Below, one piece after another: positions 1-7,105 of a DNA stretch of 16,956 nucleotides (its first letter is position 1; each line of letters starts with the position of its first letter). This stretch comes from Candidatus Methanofilum arcanum. Lineage in GTDB: Archaea > Halobacteriota > Methanomicrobia > Methanomicrobiales > Methanospirillaceae. The DNA lies in NCBI GenBank assembly GCA_031285085.1, contig JAITWW010000009.1, forward strand, positions 1-16,956, written 5' to 3'. A program made the position numbers and the translations under genes. The notes below the pieces were generated by a model that was not told the origin of the DNA, ran no database searches, and saw only the letters and a list, made by a program, of their open reading frames with translations.

Positions 1-218
1 TTTGCGTTTTCGCCAAATAGCCCAATCGTCAAACTTTGAAATAATATATTTTTCAGAGTACTATATACTTTTAAAATATATACTCTCAAAAAAGAAAACC
101 GATGCGAGAAAATAATGAACAAAGCGCTGATAACCCACTCTCAAAAAAGTACAACCTTATCTTTCAAAAAAAAAGGAGTCAACAGAACTGGCCAATGAAC
201 AAACAAAGCAAGAACCAC
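1..218. other. Left-edge non-coding stretch, AT-rich, with palindrome and direct repeat
   Basis: No convincing gene is visible here. The stretch lies downstream of the minus-strand DUF116 gene. It contains an imperfect palindrome at 55-86 (arms AGAGTA at 55-60 and TACTCT at 81-86, centred on TTTTAAAA at 69-76) and a 13-bp direct repeat, ACTCTCAAAAAAG, at 82-94 and 137-149. On the minus strand the run around 40-55 (AAATATATTATT) could be a TATA element for a gene lying to the left of the window. This is inference only. An 11-codon open frame at 195-230 is too short to support. Confidence 0.4.
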
Positions 219-941
219 CTACTGAGGTAAGAACTTACGCAGTTCCTTCGGGACAGACTGGGGATCAATACCAAGTAACGCGATCTCAAACACCTTATCC
301 CAATCTACCTCAGTCTCAACACACCCATCTTTTGTTGAGACAACACCCATGGAGACCAAACCATAACGCTCGGCCATGACATTTCCTTCTTTCACCTCCA
401 AAAGACAGCCAATACCAACAATTGCTTTTGGACGATGCTCTTGGACGAGGCGTTTAATAAATGAAGAACCTGGCACGATAAAAACCATGTACCCTACTTG
501 CTGAAGCATTTTTTTTGCATATCCAATGCTGCACAACCCACAAGAACGACATTTGAGCCCTTCTTCAGGATGCAGATGAGCAGGACAGGCAATGGCACGA
601 AGACAATGAGGAATAAAAATGGCACGCCTCGCGACAGAAGTCTCAGTAAACCTCTTCTTATTGAGAGTATTATGAAGCCGCACCATCACCTGCAACACCT
701 CATAATCAGGCACACCAAAGATCTTAAAAAGAGAACGCATGAACCCTTCAAGAAACATAACCCCTGCTTTTAAAAACTCTGGAAAAAGGAAAAAATCTGT
801 TTTGATCGCATATACAAATAGAAAAAAGAGAATGAATCCAATAAAGGCGACAATAATAAGAAAAAGAAGGGCTAGCTCTCCGAGAAAAAGGATTATTTGC
901 TGAAGAAGGGGATCAGAAGTAAAAAGTGGTATCAGCTCCAT
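219..941 (-). CDS. DUF116 family membrane-anchored cysteine-rich protein
   Basis: A 240-residue protein of the DUF116 family, whose biochemical role is not known to me. Residues about 13-48 form one or two hydrophobic membrane segments. The rest is a soluble domain with a cysteine pattern typical of the family: C113, C119, then C131-x2-C134-x2-C137, and later C179 (in an IVGIGC segment) and C207. This suggests an iron-sulfur or other metal site held at the membrane. The ATG at 939-941 follows the mtnA TAA with no gap, and a GGAGGTC ribosome-binding site overlaps the end of mtnA, so this is the last gene of the four-gene minus-strand operon. The context (an HdrA-like protein and an isomerase) hints at a redox or salvage role, but no specific function should be assigned. 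Confidence 0.85.
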   Translation of the reverse strand: MELIPLFTSDPLLQQIILFLGELALLFLIIVAFIGFILFFLFVYAIKTDFFLFPEFLKAGVMFLEGFMRSLFKIFGVPDYEVLQVMVRLHNTLNKKRFTETSVARRAIFIPHCLRAIACPAHLHPEEGLKCRSCGLCSIGYAKKMLQQVGYMVFIVPGSSFIKRLVQEHRPKAIVGIGCLLEVKEGNVMAERYGLVSMGVVSTKDGCVETEVDWDKVFEIALLGIDPQSVPKELRKFLPQ

Positions 942-2006
942 TTAAGACCTCCATGAAATTATCTTGCCTATATCCTTTGGCAACGTTACCAAACCATACT
1001 CGGTAATAATACCAGATATGAGAGCATGTGGTGTTACATCAAATGCAGGATTATACACAGGAACACCGACTGGAGCAGTAAGTTCTCCGCCAAAACACAA
1101 AACCTCATCAGGGGATCGCTCCTCAAGAACGATATCATCTGCTTTTGCCTGTTCATCAAAAGTTGAAAGTGGTGCTGCAATGTAAAATGGAATATCATGG
1201 AACTGAGCGGTAATAGCATGTGTGTATGTCCCAATTTTATTAAAAACAGCATCTGAGGTGATACGATCAGCTCCAACAATAACCATATCAACCTTTTTTT
1301 GCTGCATAAGAAGAGCAGCCATTGAATCTGTGATCAGAGTTACATTGATATTATCACGCAAAAGCTCCCATGCAGTCAGACGAGCACCTTGCAACAGGGG
1401 GCGGGTCTCACATGCATACACAGACACAGATCGACCAGCGCCAACCGCAGTACGAATGTCACCAAGTGCGGTTCCCCATTGTTTGCAAGCAAGTGCTCCT
1501 GCTTTGCAATGTGTCAAAACAGTAACATGGGTATCTACGGGAAATAAAAATAAACCATGCTCTCCAATCGCATGACATGTTAAAACATCTTCCTGTGCAA
1601 TTGCATGCGCTTCAGAAAGCATAGCAGCTTTGATAATATGGACCGGTGCTTCATGCAAGCTCATGAGAAGTGAATGGACTCTATCAATGCCATAAAACAA
1701 ATTCACTGCAGTTGGCCGGGTTGCACGAAGAATATCTCGAATCTCATCCATCTCCTGGCGAAAAGCGATATATTCGTCATGTATTGACAACAAAGCACCA
1801 AGTGCCATACCATATCCACCAGCAATGCCAAGAGCGGGAGCACCGCGGATCTCAAGCCGCTTGATGGCACGACAAAGAGAATCAATATCAAATGCAGTAC
1901 GTTCTCGGAACTCACCAGGAAGAAGCGTCTGATCAATGTACACAACACCAGGAGCTGCTTCATCAAAAAAAAGAGTTATAATTCCTGTACTAGAACCCTC
2001 TCCCAT
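942..2006 (-). CDS. mtnA: S-methyl-5-thioribose-1-phosphate isomerase (aIF-2B/MtnA family)
   Basis: A 354-residue sugar-1-phosphate isomerase of the eIF-2B-alpha/MtnA family. It is expected to convert 5-methylthioribose-1-phosphate to the ribulose phosphate in methionine salvage. In methanogens, MtnA homologues are also linked to recycling of 5'-deoxyadenosine through 5-deoxyribose-1-phosphate. Visible motifs are RGAPALG at 54-60, the catalytic cysteine C167 in VLTHCKAGALA, GAGRS at 189-193, the catalytic aspartate D247 in VGADRI, and NKIGTY at 256-261. Length matches the family. The ATG is preceded by AGGAG at 2015-2019 with 8-nt spacing. It sits 5 nt after the HdrA-like gene and directly abuts the DUF116 gene. 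Ribose-1,5-bisphosphate isomerase is a paralogue and cannot be fully excluded, but the RGAPALG and C/D pair favour MtnA. Confidence 0.85.
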   Translation of the reverse strand: MGEGSSTGIITLFFDEAAPGVVYIDQTLLPGEFRERTAFDIDSLCRAIKRLEIRGAPALGIAGGYGMALGALLSIHDEYIAFRQEMDEIRDILRATRPTAVNLFYGIDRVHSLLMSLHEAPVHIIKAAMLSEAHAIAQEDVLTCHAIGEHGLFLFPVDTHVTVLTHCKAGALACKQWGTALGDIRTAVGAGRSVSVYACETRPLLQGARLTAWELLRDNINVTLITDSMAALLMQQKKVDMVIVGADRITSDAVFNKIGTYTHAITAQFHDIPFYIAAPLSTFDEQAKADDIVLEERSPDEVLCFGGELTAPVGVPVYNPAFDVTPHALISGIITEYGLVTLPKDIGKIISWRS

Positions 2007-2011
2007 CTACA

Positions 2012-3439
2012 CTACTCCTGCATAGCTCCCTCTTGGGGTACCGATGCACAATCCTCTCTCATAAGATCAACAAATGCATTCATAGCAGCTGCTCCTCCTG
2101 CTGCCACCGCATCTGGAATATCCCGTGGAGCATGACAAGTTCCTGCAAGGTAAATACCAGGAATTCCCGTTTTTGCAACCGTCATATCCTCAGAAGATGA
2201 TGCGAAAAATCCAGACTCTGAGAGATCTAAACCAAGAATACCTGCAATCTGTTCTTGTCTTTCAATTGGCTGCATACCAACAGATAATATGACCAGATCA
2301 GGTGTCAAACGAAGCATCTCTCCATTTTCTGTGTTTTCAAGATGAAGGACAACAGAACCCCCTTCTGGATAGATCTCTCCAGGAAGTCCACGAATAAACT
2401 CAACACCCTGTTTTATCGCACGCTCATAGTACTCATCATATCCTTTTCCATATGCACGCACATCCATGTACAAAATACGTACCACAATCTCTGGAGATTT
2501 TTCTTTAATCAGCATAGCATTTTTTATCGCGTACATACAGCACACACATGAACAGTACGGGCGATCAACTGCCGTATTTCTGGAACCTACGCATTGAATA
2601 AACGCGATTTCCTTTGGTTTTTCCCCATTTGACAGACGCCGAAGAGAACCAAGTGTTGGCCCCTGAGCATGAACCATCCGCTCAAACTCAAGGCTTGTAA
2701 CAACATCTGGGGCAAAGAGATAATGATACTGAGCGAGCTTTCGAGGATCAAAGGTCTCATACCCCACAGCGACAATAATTGCTGCAACATCCAGAGTTAT
2801 GGTCTCCTCCTTATCCTCTGAATCTTCGAGTACGGCATGTTTTCCACAGATCTCATAACATAGCCGACAATCTATGCAATGCTCACTATCCCGAATCGAA
2901 ACATTTGGAACAACCTGACTATGTGGCTTGTAAATTGCTTTTCGAACACCAACGCCAGCATCAAATTGATTATATACCTCAATAGGACAGATCTCTGTGC
3001 ACTCGCCACACCCCGTGCACTCAGACTCATTGACATATCGTGGATGGCGAAGGAGCTCGACACGAAATCTCCCTTTTTGTTCCTCAGCATTATCATCTCT
3101 GGTAACACCAACAAGCTCAGTACAGGTATGCAGTTTAATCAAAGGGTGTCGCTCAGCCTCTACCATTTTTGGAGAGAGAATGCACATTGAACAATCATTT
3201 GTTGGAAAGGTCTTGTCAAGCATTGCCATATGACCCCCAATACTTGGCTCTCGCTCAATGAGGTGAACAAGAACACCATGCTTTGCAAGATCAAGCGCAG
3301 CGGTAATGCCAGAAACACCACCTCCCAGTACGACAACTTCATGTACTGGCCTACACCCACACCCACAACTTGTACATGCATTGCAATCCTTGGTATGTGG
3401 TGCATGCCCTACCGTTGTTGTATTATTCATGATATTCAC
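2012..3439 (-). CDS. HdrA-like FAD/iron-sulfur oxidoreductase, short form
   Basis: A flavoprotein related to heterodisulfide reductase subunit A (HdrA), about 475 residues from the GTG start. Canonical methanogen HdrA is roughly 650 or more. Numbering from that start: an N-terminal cysteine cluster (C19, C22, C25, C27, C29), an FAD-binding GGGVSG at 39-44, the HdrA hallmark FPTNDCSMCILSPK (C83, C86), and two ferredoxin-type clusters (C141/144/147/151 and C188/191/194/198). A C-terminal nucleotide-binding portion ends in GIYLAGTCHAPRDIPDAVAAGG. The usual HdrA N-terminal domain and C-terminal ferredoxin extension are absent. I chose GTG at 3437-3439 because AGGAG lies 6 nt upstream; ATG at 3428-3430 and TTG at 3452-3454 are alternatives. 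The start overlaps the upstream gene's end. It may take part in flavin-based electron bifurcation or simple electron transfer; no HdrB or HdrC is nearby. Confidence 0.85.
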   Translation of the reverse strand: MNIMNNTTTVGHAPHTKDCNACTSCGCGCRPVHEVVVLGGGVSGITAALDLAKHGVLVHLIEREPSIGGHMAMLDKTFPTNDCSMCILSPKMVEAERHPLIKLHTCTELVGVTRDDNAEEQKGRFRVELLRHPRYVNESECTGCGECTEICPIEVYNQFDAGVGVRKAIYKPHSQVVPNVSIRDSEHCIDCRLCYEICGKHAVLEDSEDKEETITLDVAAIIVAVGYETFDPRKLAQYHYLFAPDVVTSLEFERMVHAQGPTLGSLRRLSNGEKPKEIAFIQCVGSRNTAVDRPYCSCVCCMYAIKNAMLIKEKSPEIVVRILYMDVRAYGKGYDEYYERAIKQGVEFIRGLPGEIYPEGGSVVLHLENTENGEMLRLTPDLVILSVGMQPIERQEQIAGILGLDLSESGFFASSSEDMTVAKTGIPGIYLAGTCHAPRDIPDAVAAGGAAAMNAFVDLMREDCASVPQEGAMQE

Positions 3440-3920
3440 TATATTCTCCTGCAAGTTCTACATAAACCTGAGCATTTGCAAGAATTGATTGATACTGCTC
3501 ATCACTGACCTCTCGCACAATTTTTCCAGGAACTCCAAGCACAAGAGAGCGAGGTGGGATATCTTTTCCTTCGGTGACAACAGCACCAGCGCCAATAATA
3601 GATCCTTCCCCAACATAAGCTCCATTCAATACAATCGCTCCCATACCTACGAGGACATTATCTGCAATAGTGCATCCATGCAAGATCGCACCATGACCCA
3701 CAGACACGCCATCTCCTACCGTTGTAGGATCTCCACTGCTGGTATGCACCACACAATTATCTTGGATATTTGATCGTGCACCGATGCTGATTACATCCTT
3801 ATCAGCTCGTAACACAGCGCCAAACCAGATACTCACACCCTCCTTTAAGGAGATGGAACCAATGAGGGTAGCATTTGATGCAATATATGCGGCATTCTTG
3901 TAGGGGTGCTTGTTATCCAT
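3423..3920 (-). CDS. Gamma-carbonic-anhydrase-fold hexapeptide-repeat protein (YrdA/PaaY-like)
   Basis: A 165-residue left-handed beta-helix protein built of hexapeptide repeats, of the gamma carbonic anhydrase-like family. The zinc-binding histidine set is visible: H59 in CVVHT, and H76 and H81 in VGHGAILHG. Other family residues are present, including RAD at 38-40 and QDN at 53-55. It lacks the N-terminal extension and acidic loop of Cam-type carbonic anhydrases, so catalytic CO2 hydration is possible but unproven; many such relatives are inactive or work on other substrates. It is the first gene of the minus-strand operon. Its start lies only 30 bp from divergent coaD. The ribosome-binding site is weak (AGGTT just upstream). 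The 3' end overlaps the start of the HdrA-like gene, consistent with translational coupling. Confidence 0.87.
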   Translation of the reverse strand: MDNKHPYKNAAYIASNATLIGSISLKEGVSIWFGAVLRADKDVISIGARSNIQDNCVVHTSSGDPTTVGDGVSVGHGAILHGCTIADNVLVGMGAIVLNGAYVGEGSIIGAGAVVTEGKDIPPRSLVLGVPGKIVREVSDEQYQSILANAQVYVELAGEYSEYHE

Positions 3921-3950
3921 ATTAACCTAATAGTTACCAACCTCTCATGC

Positions 3951-4415
3951 ATGAAGGTTATGGTGGGTGGAACATTTTCACCACTGCACGCTGGACACCG
4001 TGTTCTCATCTCACGAGCATTTGAGATTGCGGGCTCGAATGGAGATGTAACCATTGGACTTACCAGCGACGCATTTGCAGGTTCAAAAGCACATCCAATC
4101 GAACCATTTGAAAAGCGAAAAGAGAGCCTTGTGCAGTTTATTCAGCAATCTGAGTTTTTAGCACCATATCACATTGAAGTACTGCATGATCGATTTGGAA
4201 CAACACTTACAACACATTTTGATGCGCTGGTAGTAAGTGAAGAGACATACCCTGTTGCCAAAGAGATCAATGCAGAGCGTCACTCATTGCACCAGCCATG
4301 TGTCGAAGTTCACCAGATCTCTTGTGTGCTGGCAGAAGATGGAAAGTGGATCTCAAGTACGAGAATCTGGAAAGGAGAGATTGATACCGAAGGAAAGGCA
4401 AAAAACGCTGAATAA
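3951..4415 (+). CDS. coaD: Archaeal-type phosphopantetheine adenylyltransferase
   Basis: A 154-residue nucleotidyltransferase of the archaeal/eukaryal PPAT type, which transfers AMP from ATP to 4'-phosphopantetheine to make dephospho-CoA. The cytidylyltransferase-like signature is clear: GGTFSPLHAGH at 6-16 (the HxGH histidines are H13 and H16), and ISSTR at 134-138 near the C terminus. The frame is open further upstream to a GTG at 3906, but that would add residues before the conserved first strand and run into the opposite gene, so ATG 3951 is preferred. There is no clear ribosome-binding site. A TATA-like CATATTAA at 3918-3925 lies at the right distance for a leaderless transcript. It is monocistronic and converges on the xerA-like gene. 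Confidence 0.92.
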   Translation: MKVMVGGTFSPLHAGHRVLISRAFEIAGSNGDVTIGLTSDAFAGSKAHPIEPFEKRKESLVQFIQQSEFLAPYHIEVLHDRFGTTLTTHFDALVVSEETYPVAKEINAERHSLHQPCVEVHQISCVLAEDGKWISSTRIWKGEIDTEGKAKNAE

Positions 4416-4510
4416 ACCCCATTCGAAAAAAACAAAGAAGAAGGGATGATACGCATTTCAAACTTCTTTTCGCGAAATTAATCTCATAATCGATTGTTCA
4501 TCATTCGTAT
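4416..4510. other. Convergent intergenic region with two small palindromes
   Basis: These 95 bp separate the 3' ends of coaD and the recombinase gene. The 10-bp palindrome TTTCGCGAAA at 4468-4477 and the 8-bp palindrome AATCGATT at 4488-4495 lie here, after a CTTCTTTT tract. The pyrimidine tract could terminate coaD. The palindromes could belong to a recombinase target, but there is no direct evidence. Confidence 0.3.
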
Positions 4511-5443
4511 TCATCTATCCACTTTTTTAGATATTATGATACCATTCTCACCTTCTTCACCATGGTACATTGACATTGTCTTTGGAGATGCATATCCAAG
4601 GCTTTTTTGGACCATGTGAATATCCCCTGTTTGTTGATAGAGTTTTGTCGCGTAACTGTAACGAAGCGTATGGGGGGTAACACCTGGTGGGGCGTATTGT
4701 CTGAAAATATGTTGAATCGTTCGTGGTGATATCTGTCTACTTTTATGCCCTAAAAAGAGGGGACCAGATGTTCGTTTACCGATATATTTGGTTATTTGCA
4801 TAAGGAGATCATTATCAAGAAATACAACGCGTATTTTGTCACCACGCCCATAAATTTGGACTGTTTGGAGTTCAAATGAGAAATCTTCAATCGTAATAGC
4901 ACATAACTCCGAGACACGAACACCTGTACCATATATCAAGTGAATAATCAACTGATCACGCGCATCATCCACGCTATCAAGCAGTTGTATCACCTCTTCA
5001 TGGGATAAGTAGGGAGATGTTGTTTTTTCTATTTTTGGTCTTTCCACGCTTGAGACAGGAGTCAGTGCAGATGGACTGCCTGTTTGGCGTTCAATATAAC
5101 AATAATACGAATGAATTGTTGAGATAATGCGGTATACTGTTTTTGGACGATAATGAAGGCAATCAATTAAAAATGAAAGATACAGTTCAACCTCCTCAGA
5201 GGAGGTCATGACATCAATATCAAGCCGTTGATGTGCCTTTTTTGTCCACTCTCGAACTGGCTTTTTTTCATAAGTTGTTCGCAGAATAAAAAGATAATGT
5301 CCAAATCGCCTGAGAACCTGCTCATAACTTGCAATGGTTTTTTCTGAGTAATGATGTAGTTGCAGATAGTGCAAGTACTTGGAAAGCCACTCAGAAAAAT
5401 ACCCTGCATTCACATCATTATATTGTTGAATGCTGGTAATCAA
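4511..5443 (-). CDS. xerA: Tyrosine recombinase, XerA/XerC-D-like
   Basis: A 310-residue integrase-family recombinase with an N-terminal SAM-like core-binding domain (about 15-120) and a C-terminal catalytic domain (about 140-295). Active-site residues visible are R176 in GTGVRVSEL, K203 in GRGDK, H258 and R261 in HTLR, and the nucleophile Y293 in SMYHG. The usual third histidine or tryptophan (LGH motif) is Y284 here (LGYAS), which is unusual. XerA of archaea resolves chromosome dimers at dif, and length and domain plan fit it, but a mobile-element integrase is an alternative. The start is a TTG with weak upstream GAG; a GTG at 5411-5413 is the next in-frame option. Nothing around it (tRNA, phage genes, direct-repeat att sites) points to an integrated element. 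Confidence 0.82.
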   Translation of the reverse strand: MITSIQQYNDVNAGYFSEWLSKYLHYLQLHHYSEKTIASYEQVLRRFGHYLFILRTTYEKKPVREWTKKAHQRLDIDVMTSSEEVELYLSFLIDCLHYRPKTVYRIISTIHSYYCYIERQTGSPSALTPVSSVERPKIEKTTSPYLSHEEVIQLLDSVDDARDQLIIHLIYGTGVRVSELCAITIEDFSFELQTVQIYGRGDKIRVVFLDNDLLMQITKYIGKRTSGPLFLGHKSRQISPRTIQHIFRQYAPPGVTPHTLRYSYATKLYQQTGDIHMVQKSLGYASPKTMSMYHGEEGENGIIISKKVDR

Positions 5444-5486
5444 TATTCTCAGTTGTCTTTTCAGATATTTCTCAGATATTTTCTCA
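5444..5486 (-). promoter_or_regulatory. Three TGAGAA repeats upstream of the recombinase gene
   Basis: Read on the minus strand, TGAGAAAATATC (5475-5486), TGAGAAATATC (5464-5474) and TGAGAATA (5444-5451) occur in the 55-bp gap before the recombinase start. Their spacings of 12 and 23 bp are close to one and two DNA turns. The AAATAT cores could also act as TATA elements. An autoregulatory operator or recombinase arm sites are possible readings; both are inference. Confidence 0.35.
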
Positions 5487-5498
5487 ATTTAGATTTTT

Positions 5499-6098
5499 TT
5501 ACTCAATGAGAAGAAGGGTATGTGTATGTGCAGCATCACATGTTGACCTCCCATCTGGCATGTATGCAAGTGTTTGGATACGCCATCCAAGTTTTTTTGC
5601 AGTTGCATAGACATCAATGCCAGATGCCTCCATACTTGGACGTACCTGATCACGAAACCTGCAGAGTGTCCCACCATCTTTGAGAATACACTGAGCACAC
5701 ACTGAACAGGGATGAGCAGAAAATGAAAACGCCTTATAGTATCCAGCAAGAAATGCATGTCGTTCAAGAGCAAGCATACTTCGATGTACCCACGCTGCAG
5801 TTGTTTGTGGATCTCCTGGGGGAGGGGCATACCCTTCAAACCCATCTCGTTCTCTAAATCGGACCATGACTGCGTGTTGATACTCAGCCAAAATACTTCT
5901 TGTCTCCTCTGGGGTTGGGGCATATGGAGGACAAGAAAAGCGTTTTCCATAGCCTCTACACCCATATCTGCATTTCAAAGAGACAAACTGTGAAACAATG
6001 ATCTCACTCGGAGAAACATATTTCACCTCTGCACCCATGCTCTTTGCATATTGAATAAGGGCATCAATCTCTACCTGTAATGGTATTATCTCGCTCAT
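5499..6098 (-). CDS. DUF2284 cysteine-rich metal-binding protein
   Basis: A 199-residue protein of the DUF2284 family (predicted metal-binding, common in methanogens and anaerobes). Two cysteine groups are clear. The first is C43-x3-C47 and C56 within a CRYGCRGYGKRFSCPPYAP segment. The second is C131-x2-C134-x2-C137 and C146, shaped like a ferredoxin-type half cluster. C187 lies near the C terminus. One or two Fe-S clusters are likely but not shown. No membrane segment or signal peptide is visible, so it should be cytoplasmic. The ATG at 6096-6098 has AGGT upstream. It is transcribed away from the larE operon from a shared divergent promoter region, which suggests a related job in sulfur or metal handling. 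Function is unknown. Confidence 0.85.
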   Translation of the reverse strand: MSEIIPLQVEIDALIQYAKSMGAEVKYVSPSEIIVSQFVSLKCRYGCRGYGKRFSCPPYAPTPEETRSILAEYQHAVMVRFRERDGFEGYAPPPGDPQTTAAWVHRSMLALERHAFLAGYYKAFSFSAHPCSVCAQCILKDGGTLCRFRDQVRPSMEASGIDVYATAKKLGWRIQTLAYMPDGRSTCDAAHTHTLLLIE

Positions 6099-6216
6099 GT
6101 GTCTACCTGAATGTATATCTATAGCTCTAGGAACTATATCTCAAATTATACATAGATTTCGTGATCTAAGGGCTCCTTTCATAGCCTTGTACTTCAATAC
6201 ATATATGTCTAGATAT
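6099..6216. promoter_or_regulatory. Divergent promoter region with TATACAT-type palindromic elements
   Basis: This AT-rich gap between DUF2284 and larE carries ATGTATA at 6111-6117, its inverted partner TATACAT at 6147-6153, and a perfect 10-bp palindrome ACATATATGT at 6199-6208. The three share an ACATATA/TATACAT core, suggesting repeated operator half-sites for a regulator shared by both directions. Some of these also resemble TATA boxes. No terminator is seen. Confidence 0.4.
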
Positions 6217-7080
6217 ATGCAGCCTTTTGAGACATCTATAAGAACAAACTCAGACACTGGTCTCAAACTCATGTACCAAGCAATACATAAGTGGAAAGAA
6301 GATGAAAAAGTTCTTATTGCCTACTCAGGAGGAGTAGACTCTTCTCTTCTCTGTGATATGGTATGGGAACACATTCAGGAACGAATGATAGCCATTCTTC
6401 TCATTGGACCATTTATTCCACAACATGAGATTGATAAGGCTGTGTTGTTTGCACAGAAACATACATTTCCTCTTCTTATCCGTGAATATGATCTCCTTTC
6501 CTTTCCAGATATTGCTGCAAACACAAAAGAGCGATGTGCGTTTTGTAAACAGCATATGGCTGATCTGCTTTGGCAGGTTGCAGATGAACAGGGGTGTACC
6601 ATTATTATCGATGGGGTCTGTGTCTCAGATACACATGAGTATCGCCCAGGTATTGAGGTCAGTACAAAAGCAGGAATACAACACCCATATTTAGAAGCAG
6701 GTATTACAAAATCAGAGATAAGGGAACTTGCACAGAGGCGTGGCCTTTCTGTCTGGAATAAACCATCATCAGCCTGCCTTGCATCGCGTATTCCATATGG
6801 AACCCCTCTCACGAAAAAGAGACTACAATGCATTGAGCGATCAGAGTTATATCTGCATGAGTCTGGTTTTTCACCTGTTCGTGTGCGAATACATGACAAT
6901 ATTGCACGCATTGAGGTTGTACCTGAGCAGTTTCAGATGCTTATTATGAAGCAAAAAGAAATCGTCTCCTCACTACGCGAGTTTGGATTTTTATATGTTA
7001 CGCTTGATCTGCTTGGGTACAGATCTGGCAGCATGGATGAAGCCATAGATGAGAAAAATACCATGAATATCCATGAGTAG
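6217..7080 (+). CDS. larE: LarE-type ATP-dependent sulfur transferase
   Basis: A PP-loop ATPase of the LarE family (287 residues from ATG 6217). LarE adenylates a carboxylate and inserts sulfur, best known from nickel-pincer cofactor synthesis. Visible from this start: the PP-loop SGGVDSS at 37-43, CAFC (C107, C110), a GVCVSDTHEYRPG segment, and KPSSACLASRIPYG (C187). C187 matches the position of the sacrificial cysteine of Lactobacillus LarE. The additional C107-x2-C110 pair matches the three-cysteine type reported to bind a [4Fe-4S] cluster. The frame is open to ATG 6097, inside the divergent promoter. ATG 6217 or ATG 6271 are likelier starts; TCTATAAG at 6236-6243 could be the TATA box for a leaderless 6271 start. 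It is the first gene of a three-gene operon. No larA, larB or larC is in view, so the acceptor is unknown. Confidence 0.88.
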   Translation: MQPFETSIRTNSDTGLKLMYQAIHKWKEDEKVLIAYSGGVDSSLLCDMVWEHIQERMIAILLIGPFIPQHEIDKAVLFAQKHTFPLLIREYDLLSFPDIAANTKERCAFCKQHMADLLWQVADEQGCTIIIDGVCVSDTHEYRPGIEVSTKAGIQHPYLEAGITKSEIRELAQRRGLSVWNKPSSACLASRIPYGTPLTKKRLQCIERSELYLHESGFSPVRVRIHDNIARIEVVPEQFQMLIMKQKEIVSSLREFGFLYVTLDLLGYRSGSMDEAIDEKNTMNIHE

Positions 7081-7105
7081 AGATGAATAGAGATGAAGTG
7101 TTCGC

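Noticed and set aside
195..230. 11-codon frame after AAGGAGT at the left edge
   Set aside because: Spacing from the ribosome-binding-like site is too long, and the peptide runs into the DUF116 stop region with no family resemblance.
4511..5498. Integrated element marked by the tyrosine recombinase
   Set aside because: No tRNA gene, att-like direct repeats, phage or plasmid genes are nearby, and neighbouring genes are ordinary housekeeping types.
6097..6216. N-terminal extension of LarE from ATG 6097
   Set aside because: The first 40 residues of that frame do not resemble the family and overlap the DUF2284 start and the divergent promoter, so a later start is preferred.
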